From: an uncultured Veillonella sp. | GTDB taxonomy: Bacteria > Bacillota > Negativicutes > Veillonellales > Veillonellaceae | DNA: 32,729 nt | Assembly: GCA_900549805.1 (NCBI GenBank) | Contig: URPV01000008.1 | Coordinates: 1-32,729 of the forward strand | Direction of reading: 5' to 3' | In this document: positions 14,064 to 22,377 of the stretch, piece by piece | Numbering within the stretch: position 1 is the stretch's first letter | Layout of the letters: the number at the start of each line of letters is the position of its first letter | Notes under the pieces: model-generated | What the model was told of the DNA's origin: nothing | What the model saw: the letters and a program-made list of their open reading frames with translations, nothing else | The model's database searches: none | Made by a program: the position numbers and the translations under genes

Positions 14064-15494
14064 TTATAAATTTTCTGCAATTTGACAATTCGCTGCCCAG
14101 AGGGCGAGTTGTTCTTCTTCTTGTTTAATCAAAAGCGCTCCCCGCGCCTCCTGACGAGCCACGCATTGAGGGGCTGTACCTGAGTAATTCGACCGACCTG
14201 CGACACAAGCTTCGATTTGGAGGACATCCATAATATCCGCATCAAAGTGAGAGGAAATCTTTTTAAAATCCTCTAACGATAGATCCAAAAGGACACATCC
14301 CTGTTCGATACAATGGCTTACAGCCTGGCCTACAATAGCATGGGCTTCCCGGAAAGGAACACCCTTTTTAGCTAGATAATCAGCCATATCAGTGGCATTA
14401 GAGAAGTCATCCTTCAGAACGTCATGCATATGCTGCCCATTGACCTTCATACCCCGAATCATTGCTGCATTAATGGATAAGGCAAAAGTCAAGGTATCGA
14501 TAGCATCAAAGATCCCTTCCTTATCTTCCTGCATGTCCTTATTGTAGGTCAGAGGCAAGCCCTTAAGGGTTGTATAAAGACCTAAGAGGTGACCATAGGT
14601 CCGCCCTGTCTTTCCCCTCACTAATTCGCATACATCGGGATTCTTCTTTTGTGGCATAATGGAGGATCCCGTACAATGGGCATCATCCAATTCGATAAAA
14701 TGGAACTCCGAGGAAGACCAGAGAATAAGTTCCTCGCTCAAGCGAGACAAATGCATCATAACCGAAGATGCAAAGTGTAAGAAGTCTAGCACATAGTCCC
14801 GGTCAGAGACAGCATCCATGGAGTTCTCATAGATTCTTGAAAACCCTAATAGCTCCTGCGTATAGGCCTGGTCGATACCATAAGTGGAACCTGCTAGGGC
14901 ACCTGCCCCTAACGGCATAATATCCGCATGCTTATAAATCATGTGGAGGCGGTCAAAATCCCGTTCCATCATAGAGAAATAAGCCATCATATGATGGGCG
15001 AAAAGAACTGGCTGAGCCCGTTGAAGGTGGGTATAGCCAGGCATAATGACATCCTGATGCTCCTGTGCTACTTCCAAGAGGGCCTTTTGTAGGTCCACGA
15101 GCAAGTGGCCCATAGTAACCACGGCCTTTTTCACTAACATATGGAGGTCTACGGCACATTGATCATTCCGAGACCTGCCTGTATGAAGGCGACCCCCGGC
15201 CTCACCAATAGCATCGGTGAGGCGCTTTTCAATATTCATATGAATATCTTCCAAGGACAAGGAGAAGTCAAATGTACCCTCCTCGATTTGATTTTTGATA
15301 GCAGTCAGGCCCGTTAAAATAGCATCTGCATCAGCTTGGGATATGATTCCTTGCTTAGCTAGCATCATGGCATGAGCCTTAGAGCCTGCAATATCTTCCG
15401 CATACATGCGGTTGTCAAAGGAAATAGAAGAGGTAAAATCTTCTACCACCTTGTCTGTCCCTTTAGAAAAGCGACCACCCCATAGTTTAGCCAT
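14064..15494 (-). CDS. argH: argininosuccinate lyase
   Basis: This 476-residue protein of the fumarase/aspartase superfamily splits argininosuccinate into arginine and fumarate, the last step of arginine synthesis. Visible motifs are the N-terminal KLWGGRFSKGTD, IHMNIEKRLTDAIGEAGGRLHTGRSRNDQ, YTHLQRAQPVLFAHH (catalytic His region), and the family signature GSSIMPQKKNPDVCEL with the catalytic Ser. It is slightly longer than the usual 460 residues, with the extra length at the C-terminal end. Its ATG overlaps the argG stop by one base (TAATG), so translation is coupled. The argG promoter and operator should control both genes. Confidence 0.96.
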   Translation of the reverse strand: MAKLWGGRFSKGTDKVVEDFTSSISFDNRMYAEDIAGSKAHAMMLAKQGIISQADADAILTGLTAIKNQIEEGTFDFSLSLEDIHMNIEKRLTDAIGEAGGRLHTGRSRNDQCAVDLHMLVKKAVVTMGHLLVDLQKALLEVAQEHQDVIMPGYTHLQRAQPVLFAHHMMAYFSMMERDFDRLHMIYKHADIMPLGAGALAGSTYGIDQAYTQELLGFSRIYENSMDAVSDRDYVLDFLHFASSVMMHLSRLSEELILWSSSEFHFIELDDAHCTGSSIMPQKKNPDVCELVRGKTGRTYGHLLGLYTTLKGLPLTYNKDMQEDKEGIFDAIDTLTFALSINAAMIRGMKVNGQHMHDVLKDDFSNATDMADYLAKKGVPFREAHAIVGQAVSHCIEQGCVLLDLSLEDFKKISSHFDADIMDVLQIEACVAGRSNYSGTAPQCVARQEARGALLIKQEEEQLALWAANCQIAENL

Positions 15495-16717
15495 TATTTC
15501 AGACCTGCCTTTTCTTTCATCAATGCATTAATCGTCAATGGGAGTCCGAAGAGGTTGATAAATCCTTCTGCATCAGCTTGGTTATAAACATCATCTTCTT
15601 CGAAGGTTACAAATTCTTGATTGTACAAGGAGTATGGGCTAGTAGTACCTGCGGAAATAATATTCCCCTTGTAGAGTTTCAAGGTCACTTGGCCACTTAC
15701 GGTCTTTTGCGTTGCATCTACAAAGGCTTGCAAGGCCGTCATAAGAGGAGCAAACCACATGCCATCATAAACCAATTCCGCATACTTGTTTGCAATCAAT
15801 TCCTTATAGTGGTAAGTCGCTCTATCCAAGGTCAAATACTCCAACTCTCTGTGAGCATACATAATGATAGATCCCCCTGGGTTTTCATACACACCCCGAG
15901 ACTTCATGCCTACCAATCTGTTTTCTACGATATCAACCACACCAACCCCGTAATGGGCACCAATTTCGTTAAGGGACTCAAGAATTTCCAAAGGAGACCC
16001 AGCTTTGCCGTCAACGGCTACAGGCACCCCTTCCACAAAGTCGATAGTTACATACCCAGCTTGATCGGGAGCTTCTTCTGGCGTATGTGTTACCAAGTAC
16101 ACATCATCCTTTGGCGCATTAGCAGGATTTTCTAAATCGCCCCCTTCATGGGACAAGTGCCATACGTTTTGGTCCATAGAATACGGATGAGACTTAGTTG
16201 CTACTACAGGAATATCATGCTTAGCAGCAAAGGCCATTAATTCCTCCCGCCCCTTAAAGTCCCATTCCCGCCAAGGAGCGATGATTTTTGTGTTCGGAGC
16301 CAAGGCCTTAATGGCCAACTCAAACCGTACTTGGTCATTGCCTTTGCCAGTGGCCCCATGGGCAATGGCATCGGCCCCCTCTTGCTTAGCTATATCCACC
16401 AAGATTTTGCCAATCAAAGGCCGCGCAAAGGATGTCCCTAAGAGATACTTACCTTCGTATACAGCACCAGCTTTAACAGTAGGCCATACATAGTTGGCTA
16501 CGAACTCCTCCTTAGCATCTACGATGTATGCCTTAGAAGCACCGGACTTATATGCCTTTTTCTCAACCGCTTCATAATCTTCTGGCTGGCCCAAATCAAC
16601 GCAAACAGCGATAACTTGGCACCCATAGTTTTCTTTCAACCAAGGGATAATAACAGATGTGTCTAAACCACCGGAATAAGCGAGAACAACTTTTTTAATG
16701 GATTCTTTCTTTGTCAT
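15494..16717 (-). CDS. argG: argininosuccinate synthase
   Basis: This 407-residue enzyme joins citrulline and aspartate with ATP to give argininosuccinate. The N-terminal PP-loop AYSGGLDTSV and the following CVDLGQPEDYE and GATGKGNDQVRFE motifs are diagnostic, as is the substrate region KSHPYSMDQNVWHLSHEGGDLENP. The length is normal. It is the first gene of an argG-argH operon. The upstream region carries a well-formed promoter overlapped by an inverted repeat, expected for control by an ArgR-type arginine repressor. Other arginine genes are not in the window. Confidence 0.96.
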   Translation of the reverse strand: MTKKESIKKVVLAYSGGLDTSVIIPWLKENYGCQVIAVCVDLGQPEDYEAVEKKAYKSGASKAYIVDAKEEFVANYVWPTVKAGAVYEGKYLLGTSFARPLIGKILVDIAKQEGADAIAHGATGKGNDQVRFELAIKALAPNTKIIAPWREWDFKGREELMAFAAKHDIPVVATKSHPYSMDQNVWHLSHEGGDLENPANAPKDDVYLVTHTPEEAPDQAGYVTIDFVEGVPVAVDGKAGSPLEILESLNEIGAHYGVGVVDIVENRLVGMKSRGVYENPGGSIIMYAHRELEYLTLDRATYHYKELIANKYAELVYDGMWFAPLMTALQAFVDATQKTVSGQVTLKLYKGNIISAGTTSPYSLYNQEFVTFEEDDVYNQADAEGFINLFGLPLTINALMKEKAGLK

Positions 16718-16786
16718 GGGTCTTACCTCTATGTCTAATTACTAAAGCAAAATTGTAAAATAACTTCTTTTTCAATTGATGACCTA

Positions 16787-16815
16787 ATTATACATACAAA
16801 TGTATAATAATGCAA
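16787..16815 (-). promoter_or_regulatory. argG-argH promoter
   Basis: TTGCAT (-35, 16810-16815) and TATAAT (-10, 16787-16792) lie exactly 17 bp apart on the minus strand. The predicted start near 16780 gives a leader of about 63 nt. Confidence 0.82.
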
Positions 16816-16827
16816 GTAATATTGCAT
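16787..16827. promoter_or_regulatory. two inverted repeats over the argG promoter (candidate ArgR operators)
   Basis: The first is a perfect 9-bp repeat, ATTATACAT (16787-16795) and ATGTATAAT (16800-16808) with a 4-bp centre, covering the -10 and spacer. The second is ATGCAA (16810-16815) and TTGCAT (16822-16827) with a 6-bp centre, covering the -35. Tandem 18-22 bp palindromes covering an arginine-biosynthesis promoter are how ArgR binds in many bacteria; the exact ARG-box sequence for this group is not known to me. Confidence 0.6.
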
Positions 16828-17040
16828 AAAAATTTATTTTATACAAAACATCCACTGAAAAACGTCTACATCATTTGCGTTTTCACTTGGTCTTTAATAC
16901 AAAAGACCCTTAGTTAACAAAAGGATATAAAGCTTCTATCTGAAGTCCCATCCATTGCCACTAAGAGCCATTAGGAATCTCATATATATAATTGTATCTA
17001 TTGACTATAAATCCAATAAGCCCTATCGCTATCCAATCAT

Positions 17041-17973
17041 TTATATAGTGCCCCCGCGGTTAGACTTCTGAGAAGAGGATCCCTTAGAGGATACAGACTG
17101 CCGATCTATAGACATCCGTTGGGTAGAATTAACTTCATCCTCATCCACTTGATCAACTGAGCGCCTAACTCCCATGATGACCAAATCTTCTCTATAGGCC
17201 TCTTCCATTTGAGCCTTGGAAATCATCCCTTGATCCACCATGAGTTGGAGAACTAACTTCTGCCGCCCCTTAGCAGCGGAATAATTCTTAACTGGATTGT
17301 AGTAATTAGGTGCCTGTGGCAAACCGGCTAGCATGGCCGACTGAGCCAGACTAAGGCGGCCTGGAGTCGTATCAAAATAGCCTCGGGCAGCAGCCTTAAT
17401 TCCCATATAATCATTGCCATAATATATAGAATTCATATACATGGTCAAAATTTGGTCCTTGCTAAATTTCCGTTCAACTTGAATGGCAATCAGTGCTTCT
17501 TCTACCTTGCGAGACATGACCCGCTTAGATGACAGGAAGAGGTTTTTTACCAACTGTTGAGTAATAGTAGACCCTCCCTCTACTGTTTGGCCGGCGATAA
17601 GGTTAGTATAGGTAGCCCTCACGATAGCCTTGGGATCCATAGCACCGTGCTCATAAAAACGTTTATCTTCCGTAGCCACCAAGGCTTCCTTAGCAAAATT
17701 TGAAATGGCCTCACCCTTAACTTGGTCATCCTTGTCTACCTTCTTATCTAACGCCTCTATGACCGCTTCCTTTATGTGAAAGAGGCGTGCAATTCGGTCA
17801 GTCCTCGATAGAAGATCTTCCGAGTCTTCCATGGACTGTTCCACCTGGTTATGGGCCATACTCTCCTTATTGAGGCCTTGGGAGAATTGGTAACTATCAT
17901 AGGCGTAAAGACACCCAATGACTAGCATAGCAAGGAGAAAGAAACGCCAAACGAGCTTTTTAATGATTCCCAT
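17041..17973 (-). CDS. monofunctional peptidoglycan glycosyltransferase (GT51)
   Basis: The protein has 310 residues. An N-terminal membrane anchor (about 7-26) is followed by a GT51 transglycosylase domain (about 90-265) that polymerises lipid II outside the inner membrane. Motifs seen are ATEDKRFYEHGAMDP with catalytic Glu102, GGSTITQQLVKNLFL (133-147), RKVEEALIAIQVERKFSKDQILTMYMN with Glu168, and a GLPQAPNYYNP motif (218-228). No transpeptidase domain follows, only a Ser/Lys-rich tail, so it is an MtgA-like enzyme, not a class A PBP. ATG at 17973 has GGAGGAG upstream and overlaps the preceding gene by 14 nt, indicating tight coupling to an unrecognised secreted protein. Confidence 0.9.
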   Translation of the reverse strand: MGIIKKLVWRFFLLAMLVIGCLYAYDSYQFSQGLNKESMAHNQVEQSMEDSEDLLSRTDRIARLFHIKEAVIEALDKKVDKDDQVKGEAISNFAKEALVATEDKRFYEHGAMDPKAIVRATYTNLIAGQTVEGGSTITQQLVKNLFLSSKRVMSRKVEEALIAIQVERKFSKDQILTMYMNSIYYGNDYMGIKAAARGYFDTTPGRLSLAQSAMLAGLPQAPNYYNPVKNYSAAKGRQKLVLQLMVDQGMISKAQMEEAYREDLVIMGVRRSVDQVDEDEVNSTQRMSIDRQSVSSKGSSSQKSNRGGTI

Positions 17974-19222
17974 TATTCTCCTCCTCCACATCCAAGGTGG
18001 TCAAGCAGTCCCTGTAGAGGGCCTTATGCTTACTAAACTCTTGGGCTTCTATATGGCTCTTTAAATCATAGTAGGCTTCCTTATGTATCATACGGGTCCA
18101 GGTATCCACATAATCTCCACCCTGCCTTAATGTTTCAACATATATACCTACTTGGCCGTTGTGATTAATCATAGCCCGGTAACGCCCGGAGCCCATCAAT
18201 TCTTCTGTCCCATAGCTACCACCTTCAGGTGACACCCTCTGCAGGAGAGAAAGGGATTCATTAACTAGATCTTGTCTACTTTGATCCACGGGAATCCTAT
18301 GTTTCTCTATGCGAATAGTGCCATGAGCTGATTCATAGACCTCTTGATCATTCCTTATACGCCTTGCCATATCCACACCAAAGCCATCAGGCAGATGGAT
18401 ACGGACTCCATTCCAGGTAGCTTCTGAAAGCTTCTTGAGTTCTAAATTAGCTGGTCTAGCGGAAGGAACAATATAGTTAGAATACATATCCAAGGCCCTA
18501 TCCACATAAGAACGACTCTGGTCCGTATTATTTTGAATCATATCGATAGAATAGGCCCTATCTTTTTGCCCTAAAAGCATAAAGTCCGTAGTGTACTTAT
18601 AGATAATACCCCCATTCTTGGATTGGGCCCCATAATAGACCACATTAGCTTTATAAGGAAGATCTAGCTTTTGCGCTGACCGATAGAGGAAGGGCACAGA
18701 AGATTGTCCTCCTTCAACAGTCTTCTTCATCTCATCTCTAAGCCAAGAAGGGCTCATGGATGCGTATTTTTTTCCATGGAAGATATAGCCCCCCTTATAG
18801 TCCATATCTGCGTTAACTACAGGCATAGATAAAACATTAAGGGATCCCGCCTGAAAGGCCAAGCCATAGTTTATGTTGCCATTAAACTCAGATAGACCAC
18901 CAGCCTGAACAGGCAGGGGGAAATTAACCCGGATATTAGACGGTTCCTGGTTTAAGATCAAAATACCAGCCCAATTATCAGAGGCCCTTATGACTGATTC
19001 CAATACTGCCTTCTGAGCCTGTGATTCCCCTATCGCCCCTTGCACCTTTGGTTCTTCCTGCCTTCCCCTAAGTACTCCATAATCTGAGTTTTGGTAACGG
19101 TAGTCTAGCCAAGCCCGGTCTGGCAAGGCTGAATTAGTCCGTGGTAGGGCTGCCATCGTCGGCATTAGGCCTAGGGCTAGGCAAGCCCCTAGAAGAGAGA
19201 GGCCTAAGCTTTTATAGTTCAT
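17960..19222 (-). CDS. secreted protein of unknown function, coupled to GT51
   Basis: This 420-residue protein begins with a Sec signal peptide (hydrophobic residues 6-22, likely cut near TMA-A at 23-25). I do not recognise a domain. After the signal it is a soluble, mixed alpha/beta protein with two roughly similar sections (about 75-260 and 262-415), each of beta strands ending in a long amphipathic helix. It has one cysteine in the mature part, at residue 406. ATG at 19222 follows AGGAG; the five-residue upstream extension is unlikely. Its 3' end overlaps the GT51 gene, so the pair probably acts together in the periplasm or cell wall. It lies just after the ptsH terminator and may rely on readthrough or an unseen promoter. 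Confidence 0.75.
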   Translation of the reverse strand: MNYKSLGLSLLGACLALGLMPTMAALPRTNSALPDRAWLDYRYQNSDYGVLRGRQEEPKVQGAIGESQAQKAVLESVIRASDNWAGILILNQEPSNIRVNFPLPVQAGGLSEFNGNINYGLAFQAGSLNVLSMPVVNADMDYKGGYIFHGKKYASMSPSWLRDEMKKTVEGGQSSVPFLYRSAQKLDLPYKANVVYYGAQSKNGGIIYKYTTDFMLLGQKDRAYSIDMIQNNTDQSRSYVDRALDMYSNYIVPSARPANLELKKLSEATWNGVRIHLPDGFGVDMARRIRNDQEVYESAHGTIRIEKHRIPVDQSRQDLVNESLSLLQRVSPEGGSYGTEELMGSGRYRAMINHNGQVGIYVETLRQGGDYVDTWTRMIHKEAYYDLKSHIEAQEFSKHKALYRDCLTTLDVEEENNGNH

Positions 19223-19234
19223 AGAAACTCCTAG

Positions 19235-19270
19235 CAAAAAAGCTATCCCAAATCAATCGGGATAGCTTTT
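19235..19270 (-). terminator. intrinsic terminator after ptsH
   Basis: A perfect 12-bp stem (19238-19249 with 19259-19270, 9-nt loop) is followed on the minus strand by a T-run. It lies 13 nt after the ptsH stop and 16 nt before the ATG of the next gene, so that gene depends on readthrough or another promoter. Confidence 0.88.
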
Positions 19271-19283
19271 CTACAACCTATAA

Positions 19284-19544
19284 TTAGTCGTGGTTAGTTG
19301 TCAAAAATTGAGATAAAGCCTCAATCGCTGCATCTTCGTCGGCCCCATCTGCAGTGAGAACTACAGAGGTTCCCTTAACCGCACCCAAGGTGAGTACAGT
19401 CAAAATGGATTTAGCGTCGACGACTTTTTCACCGACCCCGATTGTCAGTTTGGATGCAAAGGTAGCAGCCAATTGTGTGAATGCTGTTGCAGGACGTGCA
19501 TGCAAGCCAGATTCGTTAGTAATTACTACGGTTACTTCTTTCAT
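19284..19544 (-). CDS. ptsH: phosphocarrier protein HPr
   Basis: The 86-residue HPr accepts phosphate from enzyme I and passes it to sugar-specific EIIA domains such as that of FruA. The active-site His15 lies in SGLHARPAT. Ser46 is present in VVDAKSILTVLTLG, the site used by HPr kinase/phosphorylase for carbon control in Firmicutes, although the residues after it differ from the usual KSIMGVMSLG. It lies downstream of ptsI, the reverse of the common ptsH-ptsI order, and seems to have its own promoter. A terminator follows directly. Confidence 0.96.
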   Translation of the reverse strand: MKEVTVVITNESGLHARPATAFTQLAATFASKLTIGVGEKVVDAKSILTVLTLGAVKGTSVVLTADGADEDAAIEALSQFLTTNHD

Positions 19545-19565
19545 TATCTTTTCCCCTTATTCTAA

Positions 19566-19583
19566 AAGGCTCCCATGAGCCTT
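19566..19583 (-). other. hairpin at the 5' end of the ptsH message
   Basis: AAGGCTC (19566-19572) and GAGCCTT (19577-19583) form a 7-bp stem with a 4-nt loop, very close to the predicted ptsH transcription start. A short TTT follows on the minus strand, so it could also act as a weak terminator of ptsI transcripts. Confidence 0.4.
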
Positions 19584-19593
19584 GTATTTATAC

Positions 19594-19623
19594 ATTAAAT
19601 CATTTATTCTTCACCAGAGTCAA
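19594..19623 (-). promoter_or_regulatory. ptsH promoter in the ptsI-ptsH gap
   Basis: TTGACT (-35, 19618-19623) and TTTAAT (-10, 19594-19599) lie 18 bp apart on the minus strand, with an extended TG element at 19601-19602. This suggests ptsH is expressed separately from, and possibly above, ptsI. Confidence 0.65.
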
Positions 19624-19674
19624 GCTTAAGCCACCAATTCAGCCAGCTTCCAGGATACTTGAAAGGATTCTTTC

Positions 19675-21399
19675 TCAGTTCAGTCCCTTTTCAGCCATAA
19701 TTCCTTGGGCGTAAGCGTGAATTTCTTCCGCCGTTTCCATAGTCATGACGGTATCCAAAACAGACTTGCACTCTTGCAGGGTCACGGACCGAATGATGTG
19801 TTTAACGATAGGAATGGATGGAGCAGACATGGAGAACTCATCTAGACCCATACCTATGAGAATCATAGTCAACAGTGGATCCCCAGCCATCTCGCCGCAC
19901 ATGCCGGTAAACTTCTTGTGGTCATGAGAAGCTTCGATAACAGTCTTAATCAAGCGCAAAATCGATGGATGCATAGGTTGGTAAAGGTTGGTGATGGTCT
20001 CATTCATGCGGTCTACTGCCAACGTGTATTGGCATAAATCATTAGTGCCAATGGAGAAGAAGTCTACATGCTTGGCAAACAAGAAAGCAGAAACAGCCGT
20101 AGCTGGCACTTCTACCATAATACCCACCTTAATATCCTCTCGGAAGGCTTGTCCTTCTTGACGAAGCTCATCTTTAGCTTGGTCCAAGATAGCATTGGCC
20201 GCTTTTACCTCTTCAATGGAGGTGATCATAGGATACATAATGTGTACATCCCCATAGGCAGAAGCCCGCAAGAGAGCTCGTAGTTGGGTCTTAAAGATAT
20301 CCGGTTTGGTCAAGGAGATCCGAATGGCCCGGTAGCCCAAGAAGGGGTTCATCTCCTCTGGTAAATCCAAGCATTTGAGTTCCTTATCGCCACCAATATC
20401 CATGGTGCGAATAATAACAGCCTTACCATCCATGGTTTGAGCCACCTTCTTATAGGCCTCAAACTGTTCTTCTTCCGATGGCAAGCTATCGTGTTCCATA
20501 AAAAGGAACTCCGTCCGGTAGAGGCCAATACCAGCTCCACCGTTAGCTAGGACCTTCTCAGCCCCCTCTGGCTTGCCAATATTGCCAAAAACATGGATTT
20601 CCACGCCGTCCTTAGTAATGGCTGGTAGATTAGCAGACTGTTTAAGGGAGGCTAATTGGTCTCGGTAGCGTTTAGCAAATTCGATATGCTTATCATAGGT
20701 GTGATCATCAGGATCGACGATAACCTCCCCTACAGAGCCTAGGACGATGGCTCGTTTAGCGTGAGCAAAGGAAGTGATGTCTCCTACACCCATAACTGCT
20801 GGGATTTCTAGGGTCCGAGCCATGATTGCCGCATGGCTAGTCACGCCACCAGCGGCAGTCACAATGCCCTTGACCACATTAGTATCCAAAGAAGCTGTAT
20901 CGGATGGGGCCAAATCATGGGCCACCAGGATCACCTGTCCAGTCAGGTGAGAGAGGCCCCGTGGGGTCATACCCAAAACATTGCGAAGGAGGCGGTCACC
21001 GATATCCTTAATATCAGCCCCTCGTTCCCGCATATAAGGGTCTTCCATACCTAAGAATATGCTAGCAAACTGATCCACCACTTGTTGGGTAGCAGCCGCT
21101 ACATTAGTTCCACCTTGAATAAGACTCTTAATGCCATCCGCTAATGTAGGGTCTTGGGCGATCATCTTGTGAGCTTCAAAGATAGCTGCTTCCTTTTGGC
21201 CCATAGACGATAGAGCCTTAATGCGGATAGACTCCAATTGGTCCAAGGTCATAGTCAGGCCCTTGTCTAATTTCTCTACTTCTTCGGCCACACCTTCAGG
21301 GGCCACCTTATAGTCGGGAATGACAATTTCCTCATGTTCATATCGATATACAGTGCCCACAGCTACGCCGCGAGAACCGGAGATGCCTGTAACTTTCAT
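19675..21399 (-). CDS. ptsI: phosphoenolpyruvate-protein phosphotransferase (PTS enzyme I)
   Basis: The 574-residue enzyme I transfers phosphate from PEP to HPr, starting the sugar phosphotransferase cascade. Features are the HPr-binding helical N-terminal region, the swivelling domain with active-site His189 in GGVTSHAAIMARTLEIPAV, the linker, and the PEP-binding barrel with GGAGIGLYRTEFLFM, RTMDIGGDKELKCL, SIGTNDLCQYTLAVDR and MCGEMAGDP motifs. Length is standard. ATG at 21399 has AGAGAGG upstream; the five-residue extension to 21414 is unlikely. It faces the dapF operon across a 131-bp divergent promoter region and precedes ptsH by 130 nt. Confidence 0.96.
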   Translation of the reverse strand: MKVTGISGSRGVAVGTVYRYEHEEIVIPDYKVAPEGVAEEVEKLDKGLTMTLDQLESIRIKALSSMGQKEAAIFEAHKMIAQDPTLADGIKSLIQGGTNVAAATQQVVDQFASIFLGMEDPYMRERGADIKDIGDRLLRNVLGMTPRGLSHLTGQVILVAHDLAPSDTASLDTNVVKGIVTAAGGVTSHAAIMARTLEIPAVMGVGDITSFAHAKRAIVLGSVGEVIVDPDDHTYDKHIEFAKRYRDQLASLKQSANLPAITKDGVEIHVFGNIGKPEGAEKVLANGGAGIGLYRTEFLFMEHDSLPSEEEQFEAYKKVAQTMDGKAVIIRTMDIGGDKELKCLDLPEEMNPFLGYRAIRISLTKPDIFKTQLRALLRASAYGDVHIMYPMITSIEEVKAANAILDQAKDELRQEGQAFREDIKVGIMVEVPATAVSAFLFAKHVDFFSIGTNDLCQYTLAVDRMNETITNLYQPMHPSILRLIKTVIEASHDHKKFTGMCGEMAGDPLLTMILIGMGLDEFSMSAPSIPIVKHIIRSVTLQECKSVLDTVMTMETAEEIHAYAQGIMAEKGLN

Positions 21400-21433
21400 G
21401 TCTACCTCTCTCATTACGTAAGATACTCAATCT

Positions 21434-21462
21434 ATTCTACCATTTTGCCCAAGGCGGAACAA
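21434..21462 (-). promoter_or_regulatory. ptsI promoter
   Basis: TTGTTC (-35, 21457-21462) and TAGAAT (-10, 21434-21439) are 17 bp apart on the minus strand, with an extended TG (21441-21442). Confidence 0.7.
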
Positions 21463-21476
21463 GAATCCCCATTCCA

Positions 21477-21485
21477 TGCTATAAT
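21477..21485 (+). promoter_or_regulatory. extended -10 promoter for dapF-fruK-fruA
   Basis: TGCTATAAT on the plus strand is a perfect extended -10 element, 45 bp before the dapF ATG. There is no clear -35; its place is taken by the ptsI -35 on the opposite strand, so the two promoters may interfere. Confidence 0.65.
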
Positions 21486-21530
21486 GAGTTGTTATTTATA
21501 TATAATTTTACTATATAGGGGAACCACATC

Positions 21531-22361
21531 ATGAAAGTTACAAAAATGCATGGCTTAGGCAATGATTTCATCGTCTTCTCCGACCCAGAAGGGGCTGACA
21601 AAGACTATAGTCAAGCAGCCATCAAGTGGTGTGATCGCCGCACCGGGATTGGCGCTGACGGCCTAGTTATCATCCTTCCATCAGATAAAGCAGATATCCG
21701 CATGCGGATTATTAATGCTGACGGATCAGAAGCGGAGATGTGTGGCAATGGCATCCGCTGCTTCGCCAAATATGCCTATGATCACAAGGAAATAGATAAG
21801 ACAGCTTTTACCATCGAAACCCTAGCGGGTATTATGAAGCCAACCTTGACTATCGAAGGAGGCCAAGTTAAGTCCGTCACCGTAGATATGGGCAAACCTT
21901 TCTTCTCCCCCCAAGACATTCCTATGAAGGTCGATGGACACAAGGTCTTACAGCAAAGCCTCCAAATAGATGGGCAAAACGTTGAGGTAGCCTCCGTCCT
22001 CTTAGGGGTCCCTCATACGGAAGTCTTCGTAGATGACATCACCACAGCTCCTGTTTCTAGCCAAGGTTCTCTCATCGAAACCCACCCTCTCTTCCCTCGC
22101 AAGACCAATGTCAACTATGTAGAGGTTGTCAACGACCACCATATCAAGGTCCGCACCTGGGAACGAGGAGCTGGTGCCACCCTAGCCTGCGGCACTGGTT
22201 CTTGTGCCTCTGCAGTCATGGCCTATGAAAGAGGCTATACCGGCCGTGAAGTAGATGTCGAACTATACTTGGGGACTCTCCATATCTCCTACCAAGAAGA
22301 CGGCACCGTCCTCATGACAGGTCCGGCCCAAGAGGTCTTCCAAACCCACATCGACATCTAA
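21531..22361 (+). CDS. dapF: diaminopimelate epimerase
   Basis: This 276-residue cofactor-free epimerase converts LL- to meso-diaminopimelate for lysine and peptidoglycan. Motifs are the start KMHGLGNDFIVF, AEMCGNGIRCFAKYA with the first catalytic Cys, and GAGATLACGTGSCASAV with the second catalytic Cys, so both members of the thiol pair are present. The length is normal. Its stop is 16 nt from the fruK start, which has its own Shine-Dalgarno, and no terminator lies between, so it is probably co-transcribed with the fructose genes, an unusual pairing. A meso-DAP cell wall fits a diderm Firmicute. Confidence 0.96.
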   Translation: MKVTKMHGLGNDFIVFSDPEGADKDYSQAAIKWCDRRTGIGADGLVIILPSDKADIRMRIINADGSEAEMCGNGIRCFAKYAYDHKEIDKTAFTIETLAGIMKPTLTIEGGQVKSVTVDMGKPFFSPQDIPMKVDGHKVLQQSLQIDGQNVEVASVLLGVPHTEVFVDDITTAPVSSQGSLIETHPLFPRKTNVNYVEVVNDHHIKVRTWERGAGATLACGTGSCASAVMAYERGYTGREVDVELYLGTLHISYQEDGTVLMTGPAQEVFQTHIDI

Positions 22362-22377
22362 AATAAGGAGAGAGCCA

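Larger units (their letters stand above)
16718..17040. other. argG upstream intergenic region (323 bp)
   Basis: No gene is supported. The argG-proximal part holds the promoter and two inverted repeats (16787-16827). Beyond that, a 7-bp hairpin GGTCTTT/AAAGACC (16889-16908) lacks a T-run. I see no clear terminator behind the GT51 gene that ends at 17041, so leftward readthrough into the argG region is possible. Confidence 0.5.

Noticed and set aside
13895..14080. 61-codon minus-strand ORF between potE and argH
   Set aside because: It runs through the perfect 16-bp argH terminator and overlaps the argH end; no ribosome binding site or recognisable composition.
16889..16908. Hairpin GGTCTTT/AAAGACC as terminator of the GT51 gene
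   Set aside because: No T-run follows on the minus strand and it lies upstream of the gene's end-to-argG path without typical terminator form.
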